Origin: an uncultured Eubacteriales bacterium
GTDB taxonomy: Bacteria; Bacillota; Clostridia; Christensenellales; Aristaeellaceae
Direction of reading: 5' to 3'
Length of the DNA: 64,000 nucleotides
Assembly: GCA_900315675.1 (NCBI GenBank)
Contig: OMZY01000002.1
Coordinates: 1-64,000 of the forward strand
Shown here: piece by piece, positions 41,556 to 49,218 of the stretch
Layout of the letters: each line of letters begins with the position of its first letter
Numbering within the stretch: position 1 is the stretch's first letter
Notes under the pieces: generated by a model
Seen by the model: the letters and a program-made list of their open reading frames with translations, nothing else
Database searches by the model: none
What the model was told of the DNA's origin: nothing
Translations under genes and position numbers: made by a program

Positions 41556-42665
41556 CTAGATTCCCTTCAGCGTTCCGTCCAACCAGGTATCCGAAGGAGA
41601 AAGCTGTGTACAAAACAAACGGTCTGCGTCAGCTTCATCCTTACTCTGATGAAATTTAAAAAACATGTTTTGACCTTCGCCCGGTCCCAGAATCTCAATC
41701 TTTCCCCGCGGATGGCTCATGGCAAAACGAAAGCATTTCCCAAAGCCGTTTTGCATGGATTTTGCTTCAGCCACAATCGCCGCGCCCTCAAGGAGCGGAA
41801 CCTGGAACCGGCTCCTGACACCCCGGACCGGGCGGCACTGGAACACATAATAAGGTGTGACTCCGAGCCCTGTAAGCCCCTGCAGAAGACTGCCCAGCGT
41901 TTCCGCACTATCATTGACGCCCCGCAGAAGTACCGTCTGATTCCGAACCTGTATTCCCCTCTGCTGCAGGCACCGAACCGCGTCCTTTTGTTCCCCGGCC
42001 AGTTCCCGCGGATGATTGAACTGTGTGACCAGATACAATGCTTTTCTTTTCCCGAACTTTTCCAGTATGTCCAGCAGTTCATCATCTTCCAGTATCCTTT
42101 GCGGAAAAACCACAGGCATTCTTGAACCAATCCGGACAAAATCAAGGGTCTCCAGGGCCGCCATCGCTGAAAGGTACTGTCTGAGAACATAATTGGACAG
42201 CATCAGCGCATCGCCCCCTGAAAGCAGCACATTGTTGATTTCCGGATGATTCCGCACATAATCCAAAGCGTCTTCCGTCTGCCTGTTCAGTTCTGTTTCC
42301 GATGTTCCGACCAGTCTCTTTCGGAAACAATGGCGGCAATACATAGCACAAACATTTGTTGTAAGGATCAAAGCCGTCTGACGATATTTGTGCTGAAGAC
42401 CCGTCTGAGCCGTATTGTCTTTTTCTCCGCTGGTATCAAAGCTTCCCGAAGCGTTCAGCTCTTCAACTGAAGGCATGCACATTCTCGCAATCGGATCATC
42501 CGGATTGTCCGGATCAATCAGAGAATAGTATGAAAGCGGGATTTTCATCGGAAAAAGGCGTATAATACGGTCTGTTTCTGCCAGCTGATCTTCCGTCATG
42601 CCGGTAACCCTGCGCAGGTCATCCGTTGTCCTGAGAATATCATTATTCGTTCCTGATCTGTTCAT
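41556..42665 (-). CDS. KamA-family radical SAM aminomutase
   Basis: This 369-residue protein belongs to the lysine 2,3-aminomutase family. The [4Fe-4S]/SAM motif is CAMYCRHC (C106, C110, C113), followed by LLSGGDALML for SAM binding and RIGSRMPVVFPQR. Family members move the amino group of lysine or related amino acids using PLP. The ATG at 42665 is preferred because AGGAGG lies 11 bases before it. The ablB acetyltransferase usual beside kamA in osmolyte clusters is absent, so a beta-lysine osmolyte role is not supported. Confidence 0.85.
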   Translation of the reverse strand: MNRSGTNNDILRTTDDLRRVTGMTEDQLAETDRIIRLFPMKIPLSYYSLIDPDNPDDPIARMCMPSVEELNASGSFDTSGEKDNTAQTGLQHKYRQTALILTTNVCAMYCRHCFRKRLVGTSETELNRQTEDALDYVRNHPEINNVLLSGGDALMLSNYVLRQYLSAMAALETLDFVRIGSRMPVVFPQRILEDDELLDILEKFGKRKALYLVTQFNHPRELAGEQKDAVRCLQQRGIQVRNQTVLLRGVNDSAETLGSLLQGLTGLGVTPYYVFQCRPVRGVRSRFQVPLLEGAAIVAEAKSMQNGFGKCFRFAMSHPRGKIEILGPGEGQNMFFKFHQSKDEADADRLFCTQLSPSDTWLDGTLKGI

Positions 42666-42848
42666 CCTGTAGTACGCCTCCTGTTCTTTTTGCATTCTGT
42701 TTTACTTATACAACAGGGAAACTAACAGGAAACAAATCAAAAAAAGCCGCTACGGCTAAAAACAAATAGGGACTGCGTTCCAATCAGGCGCTTCATCCAG
42801 GCCGAACTGCCCATGCAAACGCACAAGACCGGCGGACAAGCAACAAAA

Positions 42849-42885
42849 ACACGGTGGGGATTCATATTGCCCCATCGTGTTTTTT
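42849..42885. terminator. Terminator after the HU gene
   Basis: ACACGGTGGGG pairs over 11 bp (one wobble) with CCCCATCGTGT, with T-runs on both strands. A second small stem with a T-run on the reverse strand (AGCCG-CTA-CGGCT) is at 42745-42757. Confidence 0.75.
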
Positions 42886-42914
42886 CCAGGCTTTTTCCGT
42901 CTGTTACCGTAAAA

Positions 42915-43211
42915 TCATGTCCTGGCATCAGTGTTCTGATATTGCCTGACCCTTTTCTTCAGCGGTATTCCCGCCCGAAAGGAAACATAGCGGAACGATT
43001 CAACGGGTACCGGCTCGCGGGTTCGCGGATTCACCAGATTGCGTGCTTCCCGTTTAATCACCCGGAAGGTTCCGAAACCGTTTATTTTTACCTTTTCGCC
43101 TTTAGAAAGCGTTTCACTGATAATCTCAAAAATGGCGTTGACAGCCCTGACTGATTCATACATCCCAAAGTCGCGCAACGCAAGATTGTATTTCAGTCCG
43201 TCCTTGTTCAT
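42915..43211 (-). CDS. HU-family DNA-binding protein
   Basis: This 98-residue protein is a divergent HU/IHF histone-like protein. The beta-arm signature is clear: GEKVKINGFGTFRVIKREARN and NPRTREPVPV. The N-terminal dimerisation helices (NKDGLKYNLALRDFGM) are unusual compared with the normal NKTELI start. The start at 43211 follows GGAGG. It lies 29 bases after an HU-like mini-ORF. Confidence 0.87.
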   Translation of the reverse strand: MNKDGLKYNLALRDFGMYESVRAVNAIFEIISETLSKGEKVKINGFGTFRVIKREARNLVNPRTREPVPVESFRYVSFRAGIPLKKRVRQYQNTDART

Positions 43212-43240
43212 CACTTTTTTCCTCCCCGCCTGCCGTACAT

Positions 43241-43414
43241 TCAGTCTTTTTCCGGTTCCTGTTTCATTTTGCCGCATTTATGCTTCTTATTGAGGGCATT
43301 GATCAATCCAAGCATTCCACTCAGCAATGCTGTGATGGCATCGAAAGCCACAGCGGCATCCGGTCTTGTCAATCCTTTCCGGACAAAACAATCGATCATT
43401 TTCGTCTTGTACAT
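43241..43414 (-). CDS. HU-like 57-residue mini-protein
   Basis: A short frame begins MYKTKMIDCFVRKGLTRPDA and continues AVAFDAITALLSGML before a lysine-rich tail and stop. Its first 35 residues resemble the helix-turn-helix dimerisation part of HU (MNKTELIDAVAEKxGLSKKDAxxALDA), without any beta-arm. The ribosome-binding site is weak (GAAGAGA). It could be the severed N-terminus of an HU gene or a small protein that dimerises with the intact HU downstream. Confidence 0.5.
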   Translation of the reverse strand: MYKTKMIDCFVRKGLTRPDAAVAFDAITALLSGMLGLINALNKKHKCGKMKQEPEKD

Positions 43415-43591
43415 TTTTAGAGTCTCTTCATATATGCTTTTTCATTCCCTTATGTTATGGCATTCATCAAAGCCATCTTCTGCAAAACACACTCCTTCAG
43501 ATCCGGCATAAGTACTGTGATCCGCAACCTGCAACATGAATTCTGCGGAAGAATGCAACAGTTTTCTTCCGGATCCATAGTCCGTACCTTC
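43415..43591. other. Intergenic region
   Basis: A 43-codon frame on the reverse strand, starting near 43579 after GAAGG, ends near the mini-ORF, but it resembles nothing known. Otherwise only AT-rich spacer is seen. Confidence 0.3.
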
Positions 43592-44251
43592 TCAGTAGTT
43601 TTCTGCCTGAATCTCAAAAAATGCCTGTGAACATGAGCATACAGGACAAACAGCAGGTGCGCGCACGCCGATCATTGCATGCCCGCAGCTCCGGCATTCC
43701 CAAATCATAACACCGTTCTTTTCAAATACCTTTCCAACCTCAACGTTCTTCATCAGTTTCCGAAACCGTTCCTCGTGTCTTTTCTCAACAGCTGCCACGC
43801 CGCGAAATTTATCAGCCAGTTCATGAAAGCCTTCTTCGTCTGCCTCATGAGCCATCCGGTTATACATATTAGTCCAACCATAGTTCTCACCCAATGCCGC
43901 ATGAAGCAGGTTGTCTATTGTGTTTCCTAGTCCTCCAAGCATCTTCAGCCACAGCCTGGCATGCTCCTTTTCATTGTTCGCGGTTCTCAGGAAAAACGAT
44001 GCAATCTGTTCATAACCTTCCTTCTTTGCCGCTGCCGCAAAAAAGATATATTTATTACGCAGCTGTGATTCAACGGCAAAAGCCTCCTCCAGGTTTCTTT
44101 CTGACCTGGTTCCCTTCAGCGGTTTTTCCATTTCCGTTCCTTCGATTTTGACAAAATGTTCTTTGCCATGTTCACACAACGGGCACTGAAACCCAGCGGG
44201 CAAAAAATCCTCATGAACATAGCCACAAACTGAACATCTCCATTTTTCCAA
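43592..44251 (-). CDS. Rubrerythrin with rubredoxin-like domains at both ends
   Basis: This 219-residue protein has an N-terminal rubredoxin-like CSVC...CPLC zinc/iron site (about 6-25), a ferritin-like diiron domain with repeated ExxH ([20 protein letters not shown], about 45-170), and a C-terminal CRSCGH...CPVC rubredoxin (about 180-205). Rubrerythrins reduce hydrogen peroxide in anaerobes; having both end domains is less common. The start is the TTG at 44251, since AGGAGGGG lies six bases upstream and the preceding ATG codons lack a site. Confidence 0.85.
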   Translation of the reverse strand: MEKWRCSVCGYVHEDFLPAGFQCPLCEHGKEHFVKIEGTEMEKPLKGTRSERNLEEAFAVESQLRNKYIFFAAAAKKEGYEQIASFFLRTANNEKEHARLWLKMLGGLGNTIDNLLHAALGENYGWTNMYNRMAHEADEEGFHELADKFRGVAAVEKRHEERFRKLMKNVEVGKVFEKNGVMIWECRSCGHAMIGVRAPAVCPVCSCSQAFFEIQAENY

Positions 44252-44473
44252 TATCTTCCCCTCCTGTTTTCTCATATCCTCACAAAAAAGATCATCTCCC
44301 CTGCCTGTTTCACACAGAAAAACAGTCCCACAGTCCTTTTCGTGCCAGCCAGGTATGAACGAAAAGCAAAAGCATCCTGTTCCTTTTTTATACACAACCG
44401 GAAATAACACTTTACTAACGGCAAAACAAAAAGGCTCAAAGCGCAGCTTTAAGCCTGATCAATACATAAAACA
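44252..44473. promoter_or_regulatory. Upstream region of rubrerythrin with a TTTACTAACGG element
   Basis: The element TTTACTAACGG at 44412-44422 matches the core of the palindrome at 39608-39625, and TACTAACG also occurs in the dyad at 46846-46867. The hexamers of a promoter were not clear. Confidence 0.35.
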
Positions 44474-45259
44474 TTATTCGTCCATTTCCATCCGGGCCAG
44501 AAAAATCTCTCCCCATGAATATTCAGAAAGCAGCTGCCCCTCAAACCGATCTTTACGGCCCATATTCCTGTCCTGCCAGGAATAATAATCGCAGTCAAAC
44601 AAGGCCGTGTTCACCAGCTGCCCTCTTTGGGTGGAAATCAGCAGGCCCTCCAGTTTTTCTCTTTTCAGAGCCTGCTTCAGCCTTCTTAACGCATTGTAAT
44701 ATACCGTCATCTCATCATTGCCATACGGCCTGTTTTCCCAAACTGTACTGTATATCTCTTCATTACTGATTTCCTTTCCGCGGCGCATTACGATCAGCGC
44801 GAGAATTTCTTTCGCTTTCCCTGTCAGGCGTATCGGGACATCGTTCCGGAAAACCGTAAACCTGCCGAAAGTCTGGATGAATATATCCTTTTTCTGCCGC
44901 TGTGCAAGCAGCCGCAGTTTCCCCATTGCCATTTCGAGTGTCTCCAGATTGTATGGTTTGATAATATAATAATCTCCCCCAATCTGGTTAAAATCCCACA
45001 GATACTCATCATACGCCGAAACAAACACAATCAGAACATCCGGACGTATTTTCCTGAGTTCCTTTGCCAGCTCAATTCCGCTCATTCCCGGCATCGCCAC
45101 ATCCAGGAACGCTACCTCAAAAGTATGGTCCGCCGCAAACGACAATGCTTTCGCCGCGGATTCAAACTGCCCTTCCAGATGAACATCCCCGATTTCCGCA
45201 CTGAGCCGTTCAAATTTCCGCAGCATGAGCGGTTCATCATCCACAACAATAGCTCTCAT
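44474..45259 (-). CDS. Response regulator with winged-helix output
   Basis: This 261-residue protein has a receiver domain (1-120, phosphoacceptor D53 in FLDVAMPG, KP loop IIKPYNLE) joined to an OmpR-like winged helix (about 125-215) whose layout recalls SARP/BTAD regulators without the BTAD part. It regulates transcription when phosphorylated by the adjacent kinase, whose stop codon overlaps its ATG (ATGA). Confidence 0.87.
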   Translation of the reverse strand: MRAIVVDDEPLMLRKFERLSAEIGDVHLEGQFESAAKALSFAADHTFEVAFLDVAMPGMSGIELAKELRKIRPDVLIVFVSAYDEYLWDFNQIGGDYYIIKPYNLETLEMAMGKLRLLAQRQKKDIFIQTFGRFTVFRNDVPIRLTGKAKEILALIVMRRGKEISNEEIYSTVWENRPYGNDEMTVYYNALRRLKQALKREKLEGLLISTQRGQLVNTALFDCDYYSWQDRNMGRKDRFEGQLLSEYSWGEIFLARMEMDE

Positions 45260-46773
45260 GAACACTTTTTCTCCCTTGGTATTGTAATCATTACTTTGGT
45301 TCCGTCTCCTGTATTGCTTTGGATCGTAACCGATGCATTCATTGTTTTTTCCAGGCGGAAACTGATGTTTTTCAGGCCTGTTGAATCCCTTTTCCCTGAA
45401 GAAACATCAAAGTGATAGGCATTCACATTAAATCCTACGCCGTCATCCTCGACAATAATATACACCACGTCCTCGTTTTCTCCGGTTCTGATATGGACAG
45501 TCCCGCCCTGATCGCCCCGTTCATAGATTCCGTGGCGGATCGCATTTTCCACAAGCGGCTGTACGCTCAGAGGTGTGATTGAAAAATCTTTTGCCCGGAT
45601 GTCATAGACAACTTTCAGCTTGTCACCCAGACGCATCTTCTCTATGTTCACATAAGCTTTGATATTGGCAAGTTCCTGCTCAAAAGGAATAGGATCATCA
45701 TTGGACATTGCGCGGATGCAGCTGCGAAGATGAACGGTAAAATCACCGATCAATTCGGAAGCATAGGCCGGGTTATCCAGAACAATTTCCTGAATGGATC
45801 CCAGTGTATTGTACAGAAAATGGGGCTGCATCTGGCTTGTAAAGTTCCGGAGCCTGCTCATCTGGAGTTCATGCTCCAGATCCCTGAGTTCTTTTTCCCT
45901 CCGTTGCTGCTCTGTCAGATCATAAAGCACACAGAACGACAGCGTATCCCGTGACAAAGCGTCCTGATACAAATAGAAAACCATCTTGCACGGCTGATCC
46001 TTCCCATTGATTGTTCTCATCGCAAAGGATGCGGATGCTCTCCGTTCTCCCTGAATAAAACAATTGATCAGATATTCCCGGCTGCTTATTTCCCTGATCT
46101 TTTCCCGGTTTTCAGTCACCAGATGTTCAATACTCCACCCCATAAAATCAGTATAGGATAAACGCCCCGTCACCGCAGCCTGATACAGGTTGCCAGGCAA
46201 TCTTCCAGTGAGCATACGCGGAGACAACTCATGCACGACGTTCTTCGTAAGATTCACCTCCAGATATCCGTCCGCGCTGGCAAGTATTGCTTCAAGGTGG
46301 TTCATTTCTTTGGTACGCATCGCTGATAACTCTTCCGCCTGTGCTTTATCCTGACGGAAAGCGGTATCTACATTCCTGATTCCGATGAGAAAATGTGTTT
46401 TCCATTCAATTAATTCCGTTGTCGCCCGGAATTTATGGTAAAGCGGTATCCCGTCAATCACAAGACGGTAAACAAAAGAATAAAACCTGTTCTTTTTTAA
46501 CCCCTCATGCAGTTTTTCCTTGGAAATCATGTTTCGGACAAACTTCTGATCGTCCCGGTATATGGTCTTAATCAGGTTTCCCTCCGCATCCCGAAAGAAA
46601 TCTTCCCCCTTGCTTTTCAGGCGCAGAGAACTGTATGTGTCGCTTTCGAAAAAGCATTGATAAGCTGATGTTTCAGCATCCACAATATAAATACATTCAT
46701 AATTCTCGGAAAGCGCCCTGAGAATCACATCCTGCGTCAGTGATACATATTGGGGGTCTGTCCTTTGGTTCAT
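45256..46773 (-). CDS. LytS-type sensor histidine kinase without membrane segments
   Basis: This 505-residue protein has a PAS-like sensory region (about 20-290, with two similar halves), a His_kinase (PF06580) dimerisation segment with the phosphoacceptor H318 in QMQPHFLYNTL, and an ATPase domain with LVENAIRHGI (407-416) and EDDGVGF (442-448). No hydrophobic stretch long enough for a membrane helix is seen, so it probably senses a cytoplasmic signal. It forms an operon with the response regulator, behind a dyad at 46846-46867. Confidence 0.87.
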   Translation of the reverse strand: MNQRTDPQYVSLTQDVILRALSENYECIYIVDAETSAYQCFFESDTYSSLRLKSKGEDFFRDAEGNLIKTIYRDDQKFVRNMISKEKLHEGLKKNRFYSFVYRLVIDGIPLYHKFRATTELIEWKTHFLIGIRNVDTAFRQDKAQAEELSAMRTKEMNHLEAILASADGYLEVNLTKNVVHELSPRMLTGRLPGNLYQAAVTGRLSYTDFMGWSIEHLVTENREKIREISSREYLINCFIQGERRASASFAMRTINGKDQPCKMVFYLYQDALSRDTLSFCVLYDLTEQQRREKELRDLEHELQMSRLRNFTSQMQPHFLYNTLGSIQEIVLDNPAYASELIGDFTVHLRSCIRAMSNDDPIPFEQELANIKAYVNIEKMRLGDKLKVVYDIRAKDFSITPLSVQPLVENAIRHGIYERGDQGGTVHIRTGENEDVVYIIVEDDGVGFNVNAYHFDVSSGKRDSTGLKNISFRLEKTMNASVTIQSNTGDGTKVMITIPREKKCS

Positions 46774-46845
46774 TTATCTGCTTCCTTTCCGTTTCCAGTC
46801 CGTCATTTTTTGAAGATAAACAATTCTCTATTGTATAGTTTAACA

Positions 46846-46867
46846 GAGTCATACTAACGTATGACTC
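46846..46867. promoter_or_regulatory. Dyad upstream of the two-component operon
   Basis: GAGTCATAC-TAAC-GTATGACTC is a perfect 9-bp inverted repeat with a four-base centre, 73 bp before the kinase start. On the reverse strand TTAGTA...TACAAT (16-bp spacer) could be the promoter it overlaps. Confidence 0.55.
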
Positions 46868-46994
46868 ATCATTAAGAATACGGTTATGCGGTCCGCGCCG
46901 CACACGCTTCCCGGCTTAACGGGAAAGGCCGTTATATACAGGATGCCGGTAAATGCCAGCAACCGTTTTTCTTTTATACAGAGGCTGCCGATGA

Positions 46995-47750
46995 TTACAA
47001 ATCAATCCACTCGCCGGAAACCGGAACCAGGAGCTGACGAAGTCCCTTCTCTGCCGCGAATTTCCGCACCGTCTGACTTGTCAGGCTGGTATACAGATAA
47101 CTGTCCAGATGGGTTACAACCACGGCTGCGTCCGGAGCTGCATTACACACCGCTTCCACTTCGTCCAGGTTCATGAACACCCGGCAAAGCGGAGGATTTG
47201 CATCAGAGCAGTTCAGCACGATAACATCCGGTTTGTTTTCCGCGATGGTTTTCCCGATCCCGGGATAATAGACCGTATCGCCGGCAATATACAGGGTCTG
47301 CCTCTCCCCTTGCAGGAGGTAACCGCTGACCGGCCCGAGCTTATAAGCTACAGCAGGATCCTTGGCATGAATAGCCGGTGTTTTCAGCAATACCTGTCTG
47401 CCATTATGCAGCCCATCATCCGGTACTGCCTCAACATTGGTAAAGCCCATTTCCGCCGCCTTGACCCGGTCTCCTTCATTCTGAACGAAGATTTTCAGAT
47501 CCTTTTCCAGATAATCCGGAGAAAAATGGTCAGGATGAAAATGAGTCACAAGACAGCATTCCACATCCCGCAGGATCTCTTCCGGAGGGAGAGGGAGATT
47601 GTCAATCGGATAATAAATTTCCTTTTTTTCCAGATTCAAAGGTTTTATTGAAAAGCCGGTCCCTTTGTCCTGCAGCCATGGATCCAGCAGAATGGCATGT
47701 CCCTCAAATCTGATTTTCAATGTTGCGTTTCGAAGTAGCTGAAGCTGCAT
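46995..47750 (-). CDS. MBL-fold metallo-hydrolase
   Basis: This 251-residue protein has the metallo-beta-lactamase fold: THFHPDHF at 69-76, a later GDTVYY with the bridging aspartate, and VTHLDSY. It resembles the UlaG/YtnP-like group of small cytosolic hydrolases. Substrate unknown. AAAGGAAATG forms the ribosome-binding site. Confidence 0.83.
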   Translation of the reverse strand: MQLQLLRNATLKIRFEGHAILLDPWLQDKGTGFSIKPLNLEKKEIYYPIDNLPLPPEEILRDVECCLVTHFHPDHFSPDYLEKDLKIFVQNEGDRVKAAEMGFTNVEAVPDDGLHNGRQVLLKTPAIHAKDPAVAYKLGPVSGYLLQGERQTLYIAGDTVYYPGIGKTIAENKPDVIVLNCSDANPPLCRVFMNLDEVEAVCNAAPDAAVVVTHLDSYLYTSLTSQTVRKFAAEKGLRQLLVPVSGEWIDL

Positions 47751-48095
47751 TTCCTTTTCTCTTTCTGTCCTGATCTTCTTAACCTTTCCTTTTAGATTAT
47801 AGGGAGATCATTCCCGGTTCGGCAAGCTGTAATTACTGTAAATTGTTTCTGTCATTTTCTGTATTTGCAATCATCCGAATCGTCCGCGCCTCCTCCTTTT
47901 GCTGCACAGCCGGCTTCCGTTGCATCGGCACGCTGCGGAAGAGGCGGCTGTTCCCGGTTTCAGACAACCACCAGAGCTGCCTGTCAGCATTTAAATGTTG
48001 CTTCTGGTATCCTCTGCGGAACAAAGCCGACATTTGCATCGTTATATAAATGTAGGACCTGCTGAAGGTCCTGCTCAGATAAAGGAGGGATACCC
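47751..48095. other. Divergent intergenic region
   Basis: No gene is supported. Near the right end AGGACCT-GCTGA-AGGTCCT (48054-48072) forms a hairpin in the leader of the next gene, just before its AAAGGAGGG. Confidence 0.4.
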
Positions 48096-48767
48096 ATGAA
48101 GAAACTCATTGCAATTTTGTCAATCGTAATGATTCTGCTGACCTCGGCGGCGCTGGCACAGGACTACGCGACCCCGACTGATATAAGGGCAACGCCGACT
48201 GATATGAGAGCGGTCAACCGGGATATGGTACAGAGGCCCTCATTCGACACCTTCGGGGAAGCCCTGAAGGCTGAGCCCGCTGACGAGGCGTTCTACAATG
48301 ATAAATTCTGCGCAACGATCGTGCAGTCTGACGGCGTATACTACCGCTTCGTGGCGAAATACGACAAGGAAGCCAGAAATCTCTGGACCGAAGCCCAGAA
48401 GGCCGAGCCCGCTGACGGAACAGATCCCACGCAGGCATTCCAGAATTACATTAATAAGCTGCCTGTGAAATATGACGGAGAATTTACTGAACAGCCGCTT
48501 GAGCAGGGGGAACTGGACCAGCTGATCGGCAAAACCGTGGCTGAGGCGAAGAAGGCCGGATACTCCTTCATTCGCGGTGAACAGGAGGAAAACACGCCGG
48601 AGGTGACCTGCGGTCTGACCAAGGGATACTTCAGCTACCTGATTACCCTCAATGAGTCCTTTGATGTATATCAGGAGCATGACCTGCAGAGCAGTTATGA
48701 TGACCTGACCATCCAGAAGGTTACCTTTACTTCTCCCAGATTCTCCGCCAGGGCCTGGGGAATCTGA
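48096..48767 (+). CDS. Secreted protein of unknown function
   Basis: This 223-residue protein begins with a signal peptide (about 1-21, ending ALA). The mature N-terminus repeats ATPTDIR and ATPTDMR. Two segments centred on the same KAEPADE / KAEPADG motif (about 58-65 and 99-106) suggest an internal duplication. No lipobox, anchor or family was recognised. AAAGGAGGG precedes the ATG and it has its own terminator. Confidence 0.65.
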   Translation: MKKLIAILSIVMILLTSAALAQDYATPTDIRATPTDMRAVNRDMVQRPSFDTFGEALKAEPADEAFYNDKFCATIVQSDGVYYRFVAKYDKEARNLWTEAQKAEPADGTDPTQAFQNYINKLPVKYDGEFTEQPLEQGELDQLIGKTVAEAKKAGYSFIRGEQEENTPEVTCGLTKGYFSYLITLNESFDVYQEHDLQSSYDDLTIQKVTFTSPRFSARAWGI

Positions 48768-48806
48768 TTCAGCAACTGAAAACATATGATTGACAAAAGG
48801 AACGCG

Positions 48807-48832
48807 AAGGCGCGGCTTAGTCCGCGCCTTTT
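48807..48832 (+). terminator. Terminator of the secreted protein gene
   Basis: AAGGCGCGG pairs with CCGCGCCTT (9 bp, six-base loop) followed by TT. Confidence 0.78.
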
Positions 48833-48898
48833 CAAATTTCAAAGATTCCAGGCAAAGAGATGAAAACCGGAGCATCATACAAATGACCAGTTTTGCCA

Positions 48899-48927
48899 TT
48901 GAAAGTGGCAATTCGATTCAGTATAAT
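48899..48927 (+). promoter_or_regulatory. Promoter of the antiporter-mgtC operon
   Basis: TTGAAA (48899-48904), 17-bp spacer, TATAAT (48922-48927). It lies 285 bases before the start codon, giving an exceptionally long leader. Confidence 0.75.
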
Positions 48928-48933
48928 AATTAC

Positions 48934-49206
48934 AGAAGCACTGCCTTGTGCGGTTACGGGGGGCTGGTGAGAAAGCCGTCCGATCGTAAAGCTTTTAGCG
49001 AGTGGGCAGTGTCTATTTTATTACAGCTGGAAAGGGAGCGTTTGCTTTTACCGTGTCTTTTCCTGCCGTCCTTAACACCCCAAGGGATTCCACTGCCTTT
49101 CAGTCAAGCGAAGTATACACTGTCCCGGTCTGTATTATTCCTTATTCACCAAAGTCAGAATCCATATAAAACATGAGCTGCCGGCCCGAAGGCAGTTGTC
49201 TTTTTT
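48934..49206 (+). ncRNA. Candidate riboswitch leader with attenuator
   Basis: A compact element is closed by P1, CACTGCC (48939-48945) with GGCAGTG (49005-49011). Inside is a hairpin CGG..GGCT/AGCC..CCG at 48957-48982. Near the start codon CTGCC (49178-49182) pairs with GGCAG (49191-49195) and runs into six T: an intrinsic terminator. Because the 3' strand of P1 has the same GGCAG as the terminator's 3' strand, it could pair with CTGCC instead, so the two structures can compete. The cargo is a cation/proton antiporter, so a metal-ion ligand such as sodium is a reasonable guess. Confidence 0.6.
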
Positions 49207-49218
49207 ACAGGAGCCAGA

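Noticed and set aside
41556-42665. KamA as part of a beta-lysine osmolyte cluster
   Set aside because: No ablB-type acetyltransferase is adjacent, so the role is left open.
47833-48039. 68-codon reverse frame in the divergent intergenic region
   Set aside because: It has no ribosome-binding site, and the translation resembles nothing known.
49178-49206. Hairpin as a simple terminator for the upstream secreted-protein gene
   Set aside because: That gene has its own terminator at 48807-48832, and a promoter lies between the two.
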